This document shows, piece after piece, positions 1-10,633 of a DNA stretch of 64,000 nt. How positions within the stretch are numbered: the first letter of the stretch is position 1; each line of letters starts with the position of its first letter. Source of the stretch: Corythoichthys intestinalis (Eukaryota; Chordata; Actinopteri; Syngnathiformes; Syngnathidae); assembly GCF_030265065.1 (NCBI RefSeq), contig NC_080405.1, positions 22,456,501-22,520,500 of the forward strand, in the 5' to 3' direction. Below the pieces are notes generated by a model, which was not told where the DNA came from, did not search any database, and saw nothing but the letters and a program-made list of their open reading frames with translations. The position numbers and the translations under genes are program-made.

Positions 1-1318
1 ATGAGTTTCACGCGTGCATTAACCGAACCCTTTGGAATTGATTTTTTTTTTTCCCCCAAAAAATTCAAAATCGATATATCTAAGCTAGCAAGCTAAATGA
101 GTGAATTTCCATTCAAATTTCTTCTCATTTGGACAGCATGTTTTTAAACAGAACAAAATGTGTGTTTTATCTTTATACCTGCAGCATCATCAGACCACTA
201 AACCAAGACTGGCCCAATGCGCATATCTTAAAATTTTCATTCAAATTTAGAGGAATATATCTTATGTTGTTCAACAATAAACCGGCTTGGTTGCATTAAC
301 CTCGATCGTGCAGTTTCTGTCATGTTTACATCTCAAATGATATGAAATTTAATAAAAAACCCTGCACAAAATGATCGCCAAATTTGTACACAAAGTCATT
401 ATGTTAAAAAGAAAAACATGAATTTTCTCACAAATCTAATACGTGATTTTGCTTTTCACATTGGAAAATTAAACTCGATTCATTTCATACGGTTTCTATT
501 TTTGTTTTCATGTCAACATTCTAATTCTATCACATGCTTGCCTCACATACTATTTTCATGGTGTAAAATGTGACGCAAAGGTTGCTTTATATAAACGCAG
601 TGCACGTTACTCGTCGGTCTGTTGTACTTCCTCATACCAAGTGAGAGTCAACCTTCCACTGAGCAAACCAGCTCCTCCTCCCATCAGAAAGCGGACTAGC
701 AGTTGAAAGAATTGGAATAAAGCCTGTAAATTGGGGACTAACCAGTCCAAAACCTGCTCTCAAACGCCACTTTGCCTAGATTTAGTCAGCATCAAATAAT
801 AGGGCCCTACGTTTCTTAACCTTTACCGAACCCCAGGGGTTCGATCGAACCCAGGTTAAGAACCACTGCTGTAGAAGGAAAGACCAAAATATTCATAAGG
901 AAGAGAAATTCTGGGAGAAAAATAGTTTTTAAAAACATATATTCCTGTATATCTTTTTCAACTAAATTATTAGAAAGAAAATATATTTGGAGAGATACAT
1001 CATGCAATAAAAAGATGCCTGAAAACGCCACAGAAAATGTGACTGTCAGAAAAACAATGTATGACAGAAGAAAATTGACCAAAGTACAGTACAATGTGAC
1101 AAGATCATTAAGCCAAGGAAACTCAACAGAGAAAAGCTGTGAACTTCAATTACTTTTTGTTGGATAACAATGGGAAAGATAGAAATGGTACATATTGTAA
1201 ATACAAGATGTACTGGATCTATCAACTGTAGCTATATTAAAAGAGATGCCGAGAAAATGGATAATAATGGAATAATTACTGTATTTATAATTCTGTTCTG
1301 TCCTTTTTCTGTTACCAG
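1..1318. other. slc43a1 intron, left edge of window
   Basis: There is no coding exon here that matches the upstream part of SLC43A1, so the stretch reads as intron. It is AT-rich. The only recognisable piece is a short repeat end near 818-868, in which an AACCCCAGGGGTTCGATCGA palindrome-like core is followed by GGTTAAGAACCACTG. That pattern is typical of a terminal end of fish hAT elements. The short reading frame on the minus strand (816-1094) has no recognisable domain and is taken as noise. Confidence 0.6.
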
Positions 1319-4300
1319 TTGCCTAATATGTTTGGCGCCCTGAGCTCCACCGTCATGTCTCTTATGATTGGCTCCTACGCCTCCTCTGCTGTTACATTCC
1401 CTGGGGTCAAGGTAAACAAGAGTGTGTCTCGCAGCGACTGTATAACTGTAACCGTAACATTAATCACGACAATCTCCAGTGTGTTTTCACTGAAGTCTAG
1501 TGCCGCAATGAATAATCGAGTAATTCGATTAGAAAAAAGCTTCGAATCACAGGTAGCTGCTTCTAGTATTCGTTTAATTAGAGTGGCATTGTAATGGTTA
1601 ATTTTGAACGTGTTTGCATTTAGTTTTATTGATTTGGGTGGATACACTGCCATCTCGTGGCAACAGTGAGTATTACATAACTCATTTAACATGGCTAAAT
1701 ATAGCTGCTCCCTGTTCAGACCAACATACAGTAAGTTTTTATTTGAGCTAATGTTTTTTTTTTAATGCATTCGGAATTTAGTTTATGGGTATATTTAGCC
1801 GTTTTTTTGTGGGAATATGAGTTTGAACGATTTGTTGAGAGCATTGTTTAAATAAAAAAAAAACAGCATTCTATAGCATTCAAACTAGCGGACTTTTGCT
1901 ATGCAAGTTAACCAATTTTTTAATTTTGTACATAGATCGTCATTTATTTATTTATTTATTTATTTATACCACTTGAGGCTAATCTCAGGTATTTTGAATT
2001 ATTTCTATTTTTTAATTTTATTTATTATTATTTTTAGATTTTTTAAAGTGCAATTATGCATTGTTTGAAGAAACACTCGGGAATTTTATTTTGAAAGTGC
2101 AATCTTAGCAAGCCTTTGTTTTACATCCCTAAAATTTATTGTGCAACGCATCAAATGTTCCTAATCCGGTTACTTGATTATTCGAATTAACTAGTTGATA
2201 GATTAATCGACTACTAAAATAATCGATAGCTGCGGCCCTACTGAAGTCCAACATGTGATCTTTGTTGTTCTTTGCATTCCTCTGCCATCCAGCTCATCTA
2301 CGACGCAGGCGTTTCCTTTGAGGTTATTATGTGGTCCTGGGCAGGCCTCGCCGGGTTTGTCTTTGCCAACTGCTTCCTTAACTGGCCCAAGGAAGGTTTC
2401 CCGACACCAGAAGAGGTTGATTACAGGTTAGAGTTTGGTATCCTGTGTTTTGTCAGGCTCCAAATACGGTATCACAACTTAAGTCCAAAATTTTTTATTT
2501 TTTTTTGTGGACGACAGTCAAATCCTTACAAAGGTCTCGTCATCAGACCAGAAGATTGTTAGAGAGCAATTAAAGGAAAAAAATGGCGATGTCCAACACT
2601 CAATGGAGAAACTTCCCAATGGAGGCGATGTTGGACTCAATAGGTCCAAAACAGGTGACACAAATCTATACACTTTACACCCGTATATGAGATCCTAAAA
2701 CAATGAAGTTTGTACATTAACCCTTTCAGGGACAGTGGTCACTACAATGGACAGAGAATTAAAGGGTTAACACTTAAATAGTTTTTGGTCTTTTAAAAAA
2801 AAACTTAAATATTAGCAATTATTAATCATTATTGTATTTCTTATATTATTGTTCTATAATTATGAATGAGTTTATAAATGAATACAATGTTAATAAAAGC
2901 TAAATTATTGAATTTAAGACGAATAAAAAGTAGGAATACACTCAGGTTACGCCAAGTAACGCTCTAAAGTTTGTTTTTTTCTTTCTTTACAGTATTTAAC
3001 TCATTGCATGCCAATGACGGCGACAGACGTTCTATTCATATAACCTGGGAGGGCTCATTTGCCACTCACGGTCATAATCAGTGTTGTTAATCTTACTTTA
3101 AAAAAGTAGTTAACTACAGTTACAAATTACTTCTCCCAAAAAGTCAATGAGTTAGTAACTCAGTTACCTGAATGTAAGAGTAATTAGTTACTTGACAAAG
3201 TAATTGGTGTTACTTTCCATGTTTTTTTTTTTTTTTTTTTTTCCATTCCAAAATAAAACCATACAGTGTATCACAAAAGTGAGTACACCCCTCGCTTTTC
3301 TGCAGATATTTAAGTATATCTTTTCGTGGGACAACACTGACAAAATGAGACTTTGACACAATGAAAAGTAGTTCTGTGTGCAGCTTATATAATAGAGTTA
3401 TTTTATTTTCCCCTCAAAATAACTCAAAATATAGCCACTAATATCTAAACCCCAGGCAACAGAGTACACCCCTTAGAAACTACGTACATCCCCGCCCGTC
3501 TCATCAGACTATAGGACATAGTTCTAGGAATCCATGTGCTTTGTTGACATGTCTTCAGCAAACTGTTTGCGGGCTTTTTTGTGTACCGTCTTCAGAAGAG
3601 GCTTCCACCTGGGGTGACAGCCATGCACACCAATGTGATGTAGGGTGCGGTGTATGGTCTGAGCACTAACAGGCTGACCCCCCACCTCTTCAATCTCTGC
3701 AGCAATGCTGACAACACTCCTGTAACGAGTCACATGACAGTTTGGAGGGAAAATGGCAAGCAGTAGTCCAATGAAAAGATATACTTAAATATCTGCAGAA
3801 ATGCGAGGGGTGTAATCACTTTTGTGATACAGTATACGTCACATTATGTGAAGTTCAAAGGGTTTTTGGGACAATAGGCCCTAGCCCAATTCTTAACACT
3901 AAACTTAACTAGACACGGGAATTGCGGATATTGCGATAACTAGATAGTAGCCTTTTGCTATGTTTAGAAGTCATTTAATGTTGTGAATCAACCGTTAAAG
4001 TGGTTAAAATTGTTCCCGTTATTGCATTAGTTCCTTTCTGTCTACTTTTGACATGTGAAAGTTTTAAAACTGTTTCATCACTGAAAGATAGATTCAAGTC
4101 AAGATTTTGCTGATTTAGGAGTATTTTAGATAAAAAGTTACTTAGGTTCGCTAGGAAGGTTCTCTACAACAGTGCCTTCCTGAGAAGTCTACTGCTTTAA
4201 GATGGCGGCTGTTTACTAACGCCGACGAGTCTAAAATTTCGCATTTAGTTTTATATAGATGTTCTAACGCCGCCGAGTCTATAATTTTGCATCTAGTTCT

Positions 4301-7300
4301 ATATACATGTGATATTTACCGTAGCATCATGTGGGCGTAGTTTGTAGGATTTCTGCTGCAGTCAGTGCAGTGAGGTATTTTTGGAGCCACCTATCATCGC
4401 GTTTGCAACGGCGTCACAATGGCTCTCCCACGTCTCTCAGACTTTTCTCGCATCATTCAACCAACGTAGTAATGCATAGTAACGCACCCCTTTACACCCT
4501 CAATAACGGCAATGGCGTTGCAAAGATGAGAAAAGTCATTAATTAGATTACTCACTACTGAGAAAAATAACTATATTATATTATATTATATTATATTATA
4601 TTATATTATATTATATTATATTTAGGGCTGTCAAAATTTTCGGGTTAACGGGCGGTAATTAATTTTTTTGATTAATCACGTTAAAATATTTGACGCAATT
4701 AACGCACGTGTCCCGCTCAAACAGATTAAAATGACAGCACAGTGCAATGTTCAAGTGTCCATGTGCAATGTTTTTGGAGTTTTGTCGCCCTCTGCTGGCG
4801 CTTGGGTGCAACTGATTTTATGGGCTTAAGCACCCATGAGCATTGTGTAATTATTGACATCATCAATGGCGGGCTACTAGTTTATTTTTTGATGGAAAAT
4901 TTTACTAATTTTATTAAAACGAAAACATTAAGAGGGGTTTTAATATAAAATTTCTATAACTTGTACTAACATTTATCTTTTAAGAACTACAAGTCTTTCT
5001 ATCCATGGATCGCTTTAACAGAATGTTATTAATGTTAATGGCATTTTGTTGATTTATTGTTATAATAAACAAATACAGTACTTATGTACTGTATGTTGAA
5101 TGTATATATCCATCTTGTGTCTTATCTTTCCATTCCAACAATAATTTACAGAAAAATATTGCATATTTTATAGATGGTTTGAATTGCGATTAATTACGAT
5201 GAATTAATTTTTAAGCTGTAATTAACTCGATTAAAAATTTTAATCGTTTGACAGCCCTAATTATATTATATTATATTATATATTAATAACGCTGTTATAC
5301 TCTAACGCCGTTATTGACAACACTGGTCATAATGGATTAGATTTTTAGCGTCGTCAATGGCACCTAATGAGTTACAGTAAATGAGTGCATTAACATTATG
5401 TTTACTTACTTTACTCATCCTCCTCTTTCAAGACACCGTTCCCTTCCGCCGCTCTGTCTTCTCTCCCATCTTCCTGTGGAGTCTGGTTACTATGGGAATG
5501 TCCCAGCTGAGGATCATCTTCTTCATGGGCGCTATGAACAAGATGCTGGAATTCATGGTGACTCACGGCGAAGAGCACCGTGAGTATCATTGCCGCCGTT
5601 ACGGTCCCAAAAGACGAGTTGCTTTACTGACAGTCATTCTCTTACATTCTAGCTTCGGAAGAGTTGGTGATTGAAAGCGCAGAGAAAGGTTGGAAATTGC
5701 TCGATAAAGACACCCAGCATAAACACCCCATTTCCGACGCCGATATGATTTTGTATGCTCTCTTTCAGTGAGCTTCTACTCGTCCATCTTTGGCACCCTG
5801 CAGTTGCTGTGTCTCCTCACATGCCCGTTGATTGGCTACATCATGGACTGGAAAATGAAGGAGTGTGATGAGGACAAGACCCTTGGAGCAGGATGTGAAA
5901 AGAGGTAGTGCATATTGGGGAATTGGGCACAAAATTTAACCTCGTGCTTAAGGAAGGAAACATTTACAACCTCTGCCTATAAATTCTGTACCTGTTATAT
6001 AATAATATTTTCCATTATACTCTAACATGTTGGAAAGGGACGATAAGTTATTAATAAACCTTTAGGACTGCAAGTATTGCCTTTTGATTACAGCCTGCTT
6101 TGTTTTTCTTTGAAATTATTGACAACTTTTGTATCTTATCCCATTTCTTTTGTTTTTGTTACTCATTTTTGCCAACATGCTTTTAAATGACCATATCTCA
6201 TGGATGGAAGCACAGCTATATTTGCAAAATGAAACCTATTAGACAGTGCACCCGCCACACACAAACACACACACAAGCACACGGCCACGACACAGACAAC
6301 ATGTCGCCAACATGCCGCCTCCTCCGCCCCCTTCGAAGAGGAGGGATATTAGAAGTTTTTTTCAGCCAGCAACAGCCACTGCAAGTAATGTAAAATGATG
6401 TCAATGTTGTGGAGGTGGGGGGAAACACAACTAATTTTGCTACTGAAAGTCCGACCTGCATCAGAGTTAGCATAACATTAAACTGTGTGAACTTGCTAAC
6501 CTGCAAAACTACTGCAGTCAGGCCAGCCTCCACAAGGAACAACGAATTCAAGCTAGACGTCCCTCATTTGGATCATTGTTTGCATTATAAGCATTCGGTA
6601 ATGCACCGCAGTGGCTTCAGAGTGTAAAGTCCCTTTATTAAAAACGGGGAGCTAACCAAGAATGGGTTCACTACAGGGAGACACTGACATGAACATTAAC
6701 ATCAACTGACATGAAAAAAAAACCATCTGTGAAATGAAGTGACACATCAGAATTTCATGAGAGCACTTTGGTTCGAGTCTTGGGGTTGTCCATTGTGTCT
6801 CAGATGTAGATTGGTCTTTGGATATCTCAGATTTTTTTTCAAATCACTTTTATATTACACTACTTTAGTCTAGGGTTGCTCCACTGTCCCCCAGAAGTGG
6901 ACCCATTCTGGAAATGCTCCCCGTTTTTTTTTTTAATAAAGGGACTTTCACTACAAAATGTTTCTTTAGTAGTTTTTGAAAACAGAGGTTTGAATCGAAC
7001 GTTTTGTCACCTGAACCAATACACGTGAATGTTAGTATAAGTCAATACATATTTATTTTGCATTGATCACTTAGCATATCAATTAATTGGGTTCATATTC
7101 GCGAGAAATGTAGCCCTGACACCTGCTCATTAATCTATTTGGTCTTATTAATGTCCCGTCCCCAGCAAAAAGTGTACATGCAGGTTAAGCTGTTATATCG
7201 TCCCTACCAACGTTGAGACCAAACCTACGCCATTGGTCTTATACGTCATGCCTTCATCGCGTCTACTCTCTTATATTTACAGACATGACCGTATATAATG

Positions 7301-10300
7301 CTACATAACGCTAGCTTTTGAACGTAATACTTCACAAATTGGGCCAAGTTTACAAGTCGAATACATCAGAGCCGGTATGTAAAGTGGCCGATCGGCCCAA
7401 TTAAGTCCCGGAATAGAGTGAGGACAAAATCAAGATGTACCGGATTTTGTTCCGCAAATTAATCCCTGCTATTACAAATAGATCAATTAAATTGGGGTGG
7501 CCTGGCTCAGTGGTAATTTTTCCCCAACCCAGAGGACTGATGAACTCGTCTAAGTACCCTTGAGCAAGATACTAAACCCCACGTTGCTCCTGGTGCTGCG
7601 TCACCAGTCAGTGGATGGGGAAGTACAGTAAAGCACTTTAAGGGCCTTGACGGTGGAAAGGCACTATACAAGCATAACTCCATCCATTCCATCCAAACTC
7701 TTTATGTTCAGACTATGTGTGTCTCGTTATCAAATAGCCCACAGATTCATCCAGCTAAGTGAATTACTGGTACTGCTTTGTTGGTGGTCTTAACACACCT
7801 ACCTTGTCACCTCAGCCAGACCAGCGGGACCAAGCGGGACCGCAAGATTCAGAAAGTGACCAACGCCATGAGGGCTTTTATCCTCACCAACCTGCTGCTT
7901 ATTGCCTTTGGCTGTTGCTCCCTCATCGATTCCCTGCCGCTACAGGTGGCGTGCACACACATCGCAAAAAATATAGGGCAACACTCGCAGTTGCATTTTG
8001 GGAGTCATGCGGCAACAGTGACATCTTTTCTCCTCTGTTCGCTAGATTCTGACGTTCATCCTTCATACCATGGTTCGAGGCTTCATCCACTCCTGCTGCG
8101 GAGGCCTCTATGCTGCTGTGTGAGTGTTGATTCTAGAACCAGGCCCGAGGAGTGCCACACCTCCTGTTGAATGTTTTAATAATAATCCAGTCCAACTGAT
8201 GTTCAGATTCTCATTTTACTTGCAATCTTCTTTACATGGTTTTCCTGATGTTTCGCAGATTTTATTTTTTTCTGAAGAATTTAGATAACCGTGCATTGTC
8301 TCACTCCTCATAGATACCCGTCCAACCACTTCGGCACACTGACAGGCCTCCAGTCCTTTATCAGCGCCTTGGTGGCCTTGCTCCAGCAGCCACTTTTCAT
8401 CGCCATGGTCGGCCCACTCAAAGGCAACCCCCACTGGGTGAGCACACACACTTGATGGGTTTTGTTGTTAAACAATAAACACGAAGTCCAGCCCCCAAAT
8501 AAGAGTATAATATGATATGATATAGAAATGTCTTTATTTATTTTGCCTGCAATTAAATACACAAAAGAGAATGGGAAAAAAATTAAATCATCATAATTTT
8601 ACACAAAACTCCAAGAATGGGCCGGACAAAAGTATTGGCAACCTCAACCTAACACTTGGTAGCACAACCTTTAGACAAAATAAATGTGAGTAACCGCTTC
8701 CGGTATCCATCAGTGAGTTTCTTATATTGCTCTGCTGGAATTTGGGATCATTCTTTTTTGGCCAACTGCTCCAGGTCTCTTAGATTTGAAGGGTGTTTTC
8801 TCCAAACTGCCATTTTCAGATCTCTCCACAGGTGTTCTATGGCAGGGGTTTTCAACCCAGTCCTCAAGGCACACTGTGGGTCCTGGTTTTTGTTCCAGCC
8901 GATCCAGCAGAGACAGTTGAACCAATGAGGCTTCTGCTAAAACAAGCCACACCTGACTGCAATCAACTGATTGCACTTGTAAAACACCAGATTGGGGAAA
9001 AAGTGTTGTCATCTTGTTTGGTAAGAATGAAATCCTGCACCCACAGTGTGCCTTAGTGGAATAGGTTGGGAACCCCTGTTCTATGGGATTCAGGTCTGGA
9101 CTCATTGCTGGCCAATTTAGAAGTCTCCTGTGCTTTCTCTCAAACCATTTTCCTGTGCTTTTTGAAGTGTGTTTTGGGTCATTGTCCAGCTGGAAGACCC
9201 ATGACCTCTGAGGGAAACTTTCTCACACTAGGCCCTACATTATGCTGCAAAAGTTGTTGGTAGTCTTCAGACTTCATAATGCCATACACATTGTCAAGCA
9301 GCCCAGTGCCAGAGGCAGCAAAGCAACCCTAAAACATCAGGGAACCGCTGCCATGTTTGACTGCGGGGACCGTGTTCTTTTCTTTGAAGACCTCGTATTT
9401 TTCCCTGTAAACTTTATGTCGATGCCTTTTCCCAAAAAGCTCTACTTTTGTCTCATCTGACCAGAGAACATTCTTCCAAAACGTTTTTGGCTTTCTCAGG
9501 CAAGTTTTGGCAAACTCCAGCCTGGCTTTTTTATGTCTCTGGGTCAGAGGTGGGGTTTCCCTTGGTATCCTTCTGTAGTGTCCCTTTTTTTTCAGACGCC
9601 GATGGATAGTACGGGTTGACACTGTTGTACCCTCTGACTGCAGGACAGCTTGAACTTGTTTGGATGTTAGTCGAGGTTCTTTATCCACCATACGCATAAT
9701 CTTCCGTTGAAATTTCTTGCCAATGTTTCTTTTCCGTCCACATCTAGGGAAGTTAGCCACAGTGCCATGGGCTTTACACTTATTGATGACACTGCGCACG
9801 GTAGACACAAGAACATTCCGGTCTTTGGAGATGGACTTGTAGCCTTGAGATTGCCCATGCTCACAATTTTGCTCCTCAAGTCCTCAGAATCTTCCTTGGT
9901 CTTCTTTTTCTCCATGCTCAATGTGGTACATACAGTGACACAGGACAGAGGTTGAGCCAACTTTAATACATTTTAACTGGTTGCAAGTGTGATTTAGTTA
10001 TTGCCACCACCTGTGCCACAGGTAAGCAATAGGTGTTGTTAATTACACAAATTAGAGAAGTATCACATGATTTTTCAAAGAGTGCCAATACTTTTGTCCG
10101 GCCCCTTTTTGGAGTTCTGTGTAAAATAATGATTGTTTTTTTTCCCCCCATTCTCTTTTGTGTTTTTTCATTGCAAGCGAAATCAATGAAGATATTACTA
10201 CCAAAGCATTTGTAATTGCAATAATTTTCTGGGAGAAATTGAGCATTATCTGACAGAATTTCAGGGGTGCCAATACTTTTGGCCAGCAGTGTAGAACTAA

Positions 10301-10633
10301 CAAGTACAGTATATACATTGTGTCTGGAGTGAATGAGGTTTTTTTTCTCATGTAAAACGCGCCTTGGCTCGATAAAAGACAGGAAACACAAAACTAACAA
10401 ATGTGACTAAACACAAAACTTTCTATTATCCACAGATCAACATTGGCTTGCTGATACTCTCATTAGCTGGCTTCCTGTTGCCTGGCTACCTCTTCTTCCA
10501 CCGCAGATCCCTGGTGAGGGAAAAAGAGGCCCGAGACAAGAGGGCTGCCGGCCAAGAGATGCAAGCGCTCAACCACGCGGAGGCCAACGGTTACAAGCAC
10601 CACGGCAACGGGCAGGCGGCTGTCGAGGCTTAA
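1319..10633 (+). CDS. slc43a1: SLC43A1 / LAT3 large neutral amino-acid transporter, 3' ten coding exons (5' part outside window)
   Basis: SLC43A1 is a plasma-membrane, sodium-independent carrier for leucine, isoleucine, valine, phenylalanine and methionine, with a 12-helix MFS-like fold. Coding exons: 1319-1411, 2293-2426, 2518-2654, 5433-5579, 5653-5688, 5769-5904, 7816-7945, 8046-8119, 8314-8437 and 10436-10633 (TAA). All have AG/GT borders and the frame closes, giving 402 residues against about 559 in human, so roughly 157 N-terminal residues lie upstream. Diagnostic stretches are [93 protein letters not shown] and the last helix [20 protein letters not shown]. The hydrophilic loop (exon 3, 2518-2654) and the tail ending AAVEA are poorly conserved, as is usual in the family. 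The family call is firm; the teleost a/b paralogue cannot be told from here. Confidence 0.93.
1498..2240. mobile_element. Non-autonomous hAT-type element, family A copy 1
   Basis: The element is bounded by a perfect 8-bp target duplication CTGAAGTC (1490-1497 and 2241-2248). Its inverted ends are TAGTGCCGCAATGAATAATCG on the left and, on the right read in reverse, TAGGGCCGCAGCTATCGATT. An 8-bp duplication and a TAGGGCTGC-like end are hAT hallmarks. It has no intact coding capacity. Other copies of the same sequence lie at 29460-29941 and about 31675-32222. It sits in the first slc43a1 intron of the window. Confidence 0.85.
3264..3833 (-). mobile_element. Internally deleted Tc1-like element nested in hAT family B
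   Basis: The ends CAGTGTATCACAAAAGTGAG and, in reverse, TGTATCACAAAAGTGATTAC are inverted, with a TA at the left border (3262-3263). A minus-strand transposase remnant (about 3524-3733) reads [20 protein letters not shown], the N-terminal helix-turn-helix region of Tc1 transposases. The catalytic DDE part is missing, so the element cannot act on its own. The right border is uncertain by a few bases because the terminal bases are mutated. Confidence 0.75.
4572..5282. repeat. (TATTA)n microsatellite split by a hAT insertion
   Basis: A pentanucleotide ATATT/TATTA array occupies about 4572-4623 and resumes at about 5259-5282. The hAT element at 4624-5258 lies exactly between the two parts, so the array is either the insertion target or expanded from both flanks afterwards. 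Confidence 0.8.
4624..5258. mobile_element. Non-autonomous hAT-type element, family C copy 1
   Basis: The ends AGGGCTGTCAAAATTTTCGG and, reverse-complemented from the right side, AGGGCTGTCAAACGATTAAA are inverted. This 635-bp element has no coding capacity. It matches the copy at 17605-18231 and shares its middle section with the composite elements at 19670-20673 and 61776-62759. The flanks are microsatellite sequence, so the target duplication cannot be read. Confidence 0.8.
6312..6398 (+). pseudogene. N-terminal remnant of a hAT transposase
   Basis: A short frame begins [20 protein letters not shown] and stops after 28 codons. The pattern of a basic KRRDIRSFF motif right after the initiator methionine is common at the start of hAT-type transposases. 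Nothing downstream to 6620 continues it, and the surrounding ACACAC-rich DNA looks like decayed transposon. It lies between slc43a1 exons. This is a weak family assignment from one short motif. Confidence 0.4.
6626..6948. mobile_element. Small MITE with about 27-bp terminal inverted repeats
   Basis: The left end (6626-6652) starts AAAGTCCCTTTATTAAAAAC and continues to GGGGAGC. The right end (6916-6948) is its reverse complement, with an expanded T run in the middle. The 323-bp interior encodes nothing. Superfamily is not clear because no convincing target duplication is visible. Confidence 0.7.
7490..7695 (+). repeat. SINE-like dispersed repeat
   Basis: The left part contains TGGCCTGGCTCAGTGG, resembling a tRNA-type box A. 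It is followed by CTTGAGCAAGATACTAAACC, GTACAGTAAAGCACTTTAAG and GGCACTATACAAGC, and ends in a CCATCCATTCCATCC tail. This order of blocks is typical of an abundant teleost SINE-like repeat. Box B is degenerate. It lies in the intron upstream of slc43a1 exon 7816-7945. Confidence 0.6.
8843..9078. mobile_element. 236-bp hAT MITE inserted into Tc1 family D copy 1
   Basis: The perfect 8-bp target duplication TTCTATGG (8835-8842 and 9079-9086) comes from the Tc1 transposase sequence and flanks ends CAGGGGTTTTCAACC and GGTTGGGAACCCCTG. The host sequence rejoins cleanly when the MITE is ignored. A diverged relative lies at 49393-49627. Confidence 0.92.
9329..9808 (-). pseudogene. Tc1 transposase fragment, N-terminal and first catalytic block
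   Basis: This 159-residue open stretch covers the paired-like helix-turn-helix DNA-binding region ([39 protein letters not shown]) and the first catalytic aspartate in [14 protein letters not shown]. The block around the second aspartate and the final glutamate lies in other frames and is split by the MITE at 8843-9078. The protein is therefore not functional. Confidence 0.85.

Larger units (their letters stand above)
3079..5325. mobile_element. hAT-type element, family B copy 1, carrying two nested insertions
   Basis: The perfect 8-bp target duplication GTCATAAT (3071-3078 and 5326-5333) flanks inverted ends CAGTGTTGTTAATC and ATTGACAACACTG. The body contains the repetitive TAGTTAACTACAGTTACAAA-type sequence common to a teleost hAT family. 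A truncated Tc1-like element (3264-3833) and a second hAT (4624-5258) lie inside it. A second, 5'-truncated copy of the same family ends at 31424. Confidence 0.85.
8530..10291 (-). mobile_element. Tc1-like transposon, family D copy 1, left arm truncated
   Basis: The right end reads GGCCAGCAGTG followed by TA at 10292-10293 and belongs to the family whose intact ends begin CACTGCTGGCCAAAAGTATT (complete copy at 21453-23068). The left outer arm lacks roughly the terminal 100 bp. The minus-strand transposase is broken, and a small hAT MITE (8843-9078) has inserted in its 3' part. The element occupies the last slc43a1 intron. Confidence 0.88.

Noticed and set aside
6216-6551. 111-codon minus-strand frame
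   Set aside because: It has no domain and is partly antisense to a CA-rich tract; the hAT-like start on the plus strand explains the region better.
8656-9263. Several plus-strand frames
   Set aside because: They are antisense shadows of the Tc1 transposase and the nested MITE.
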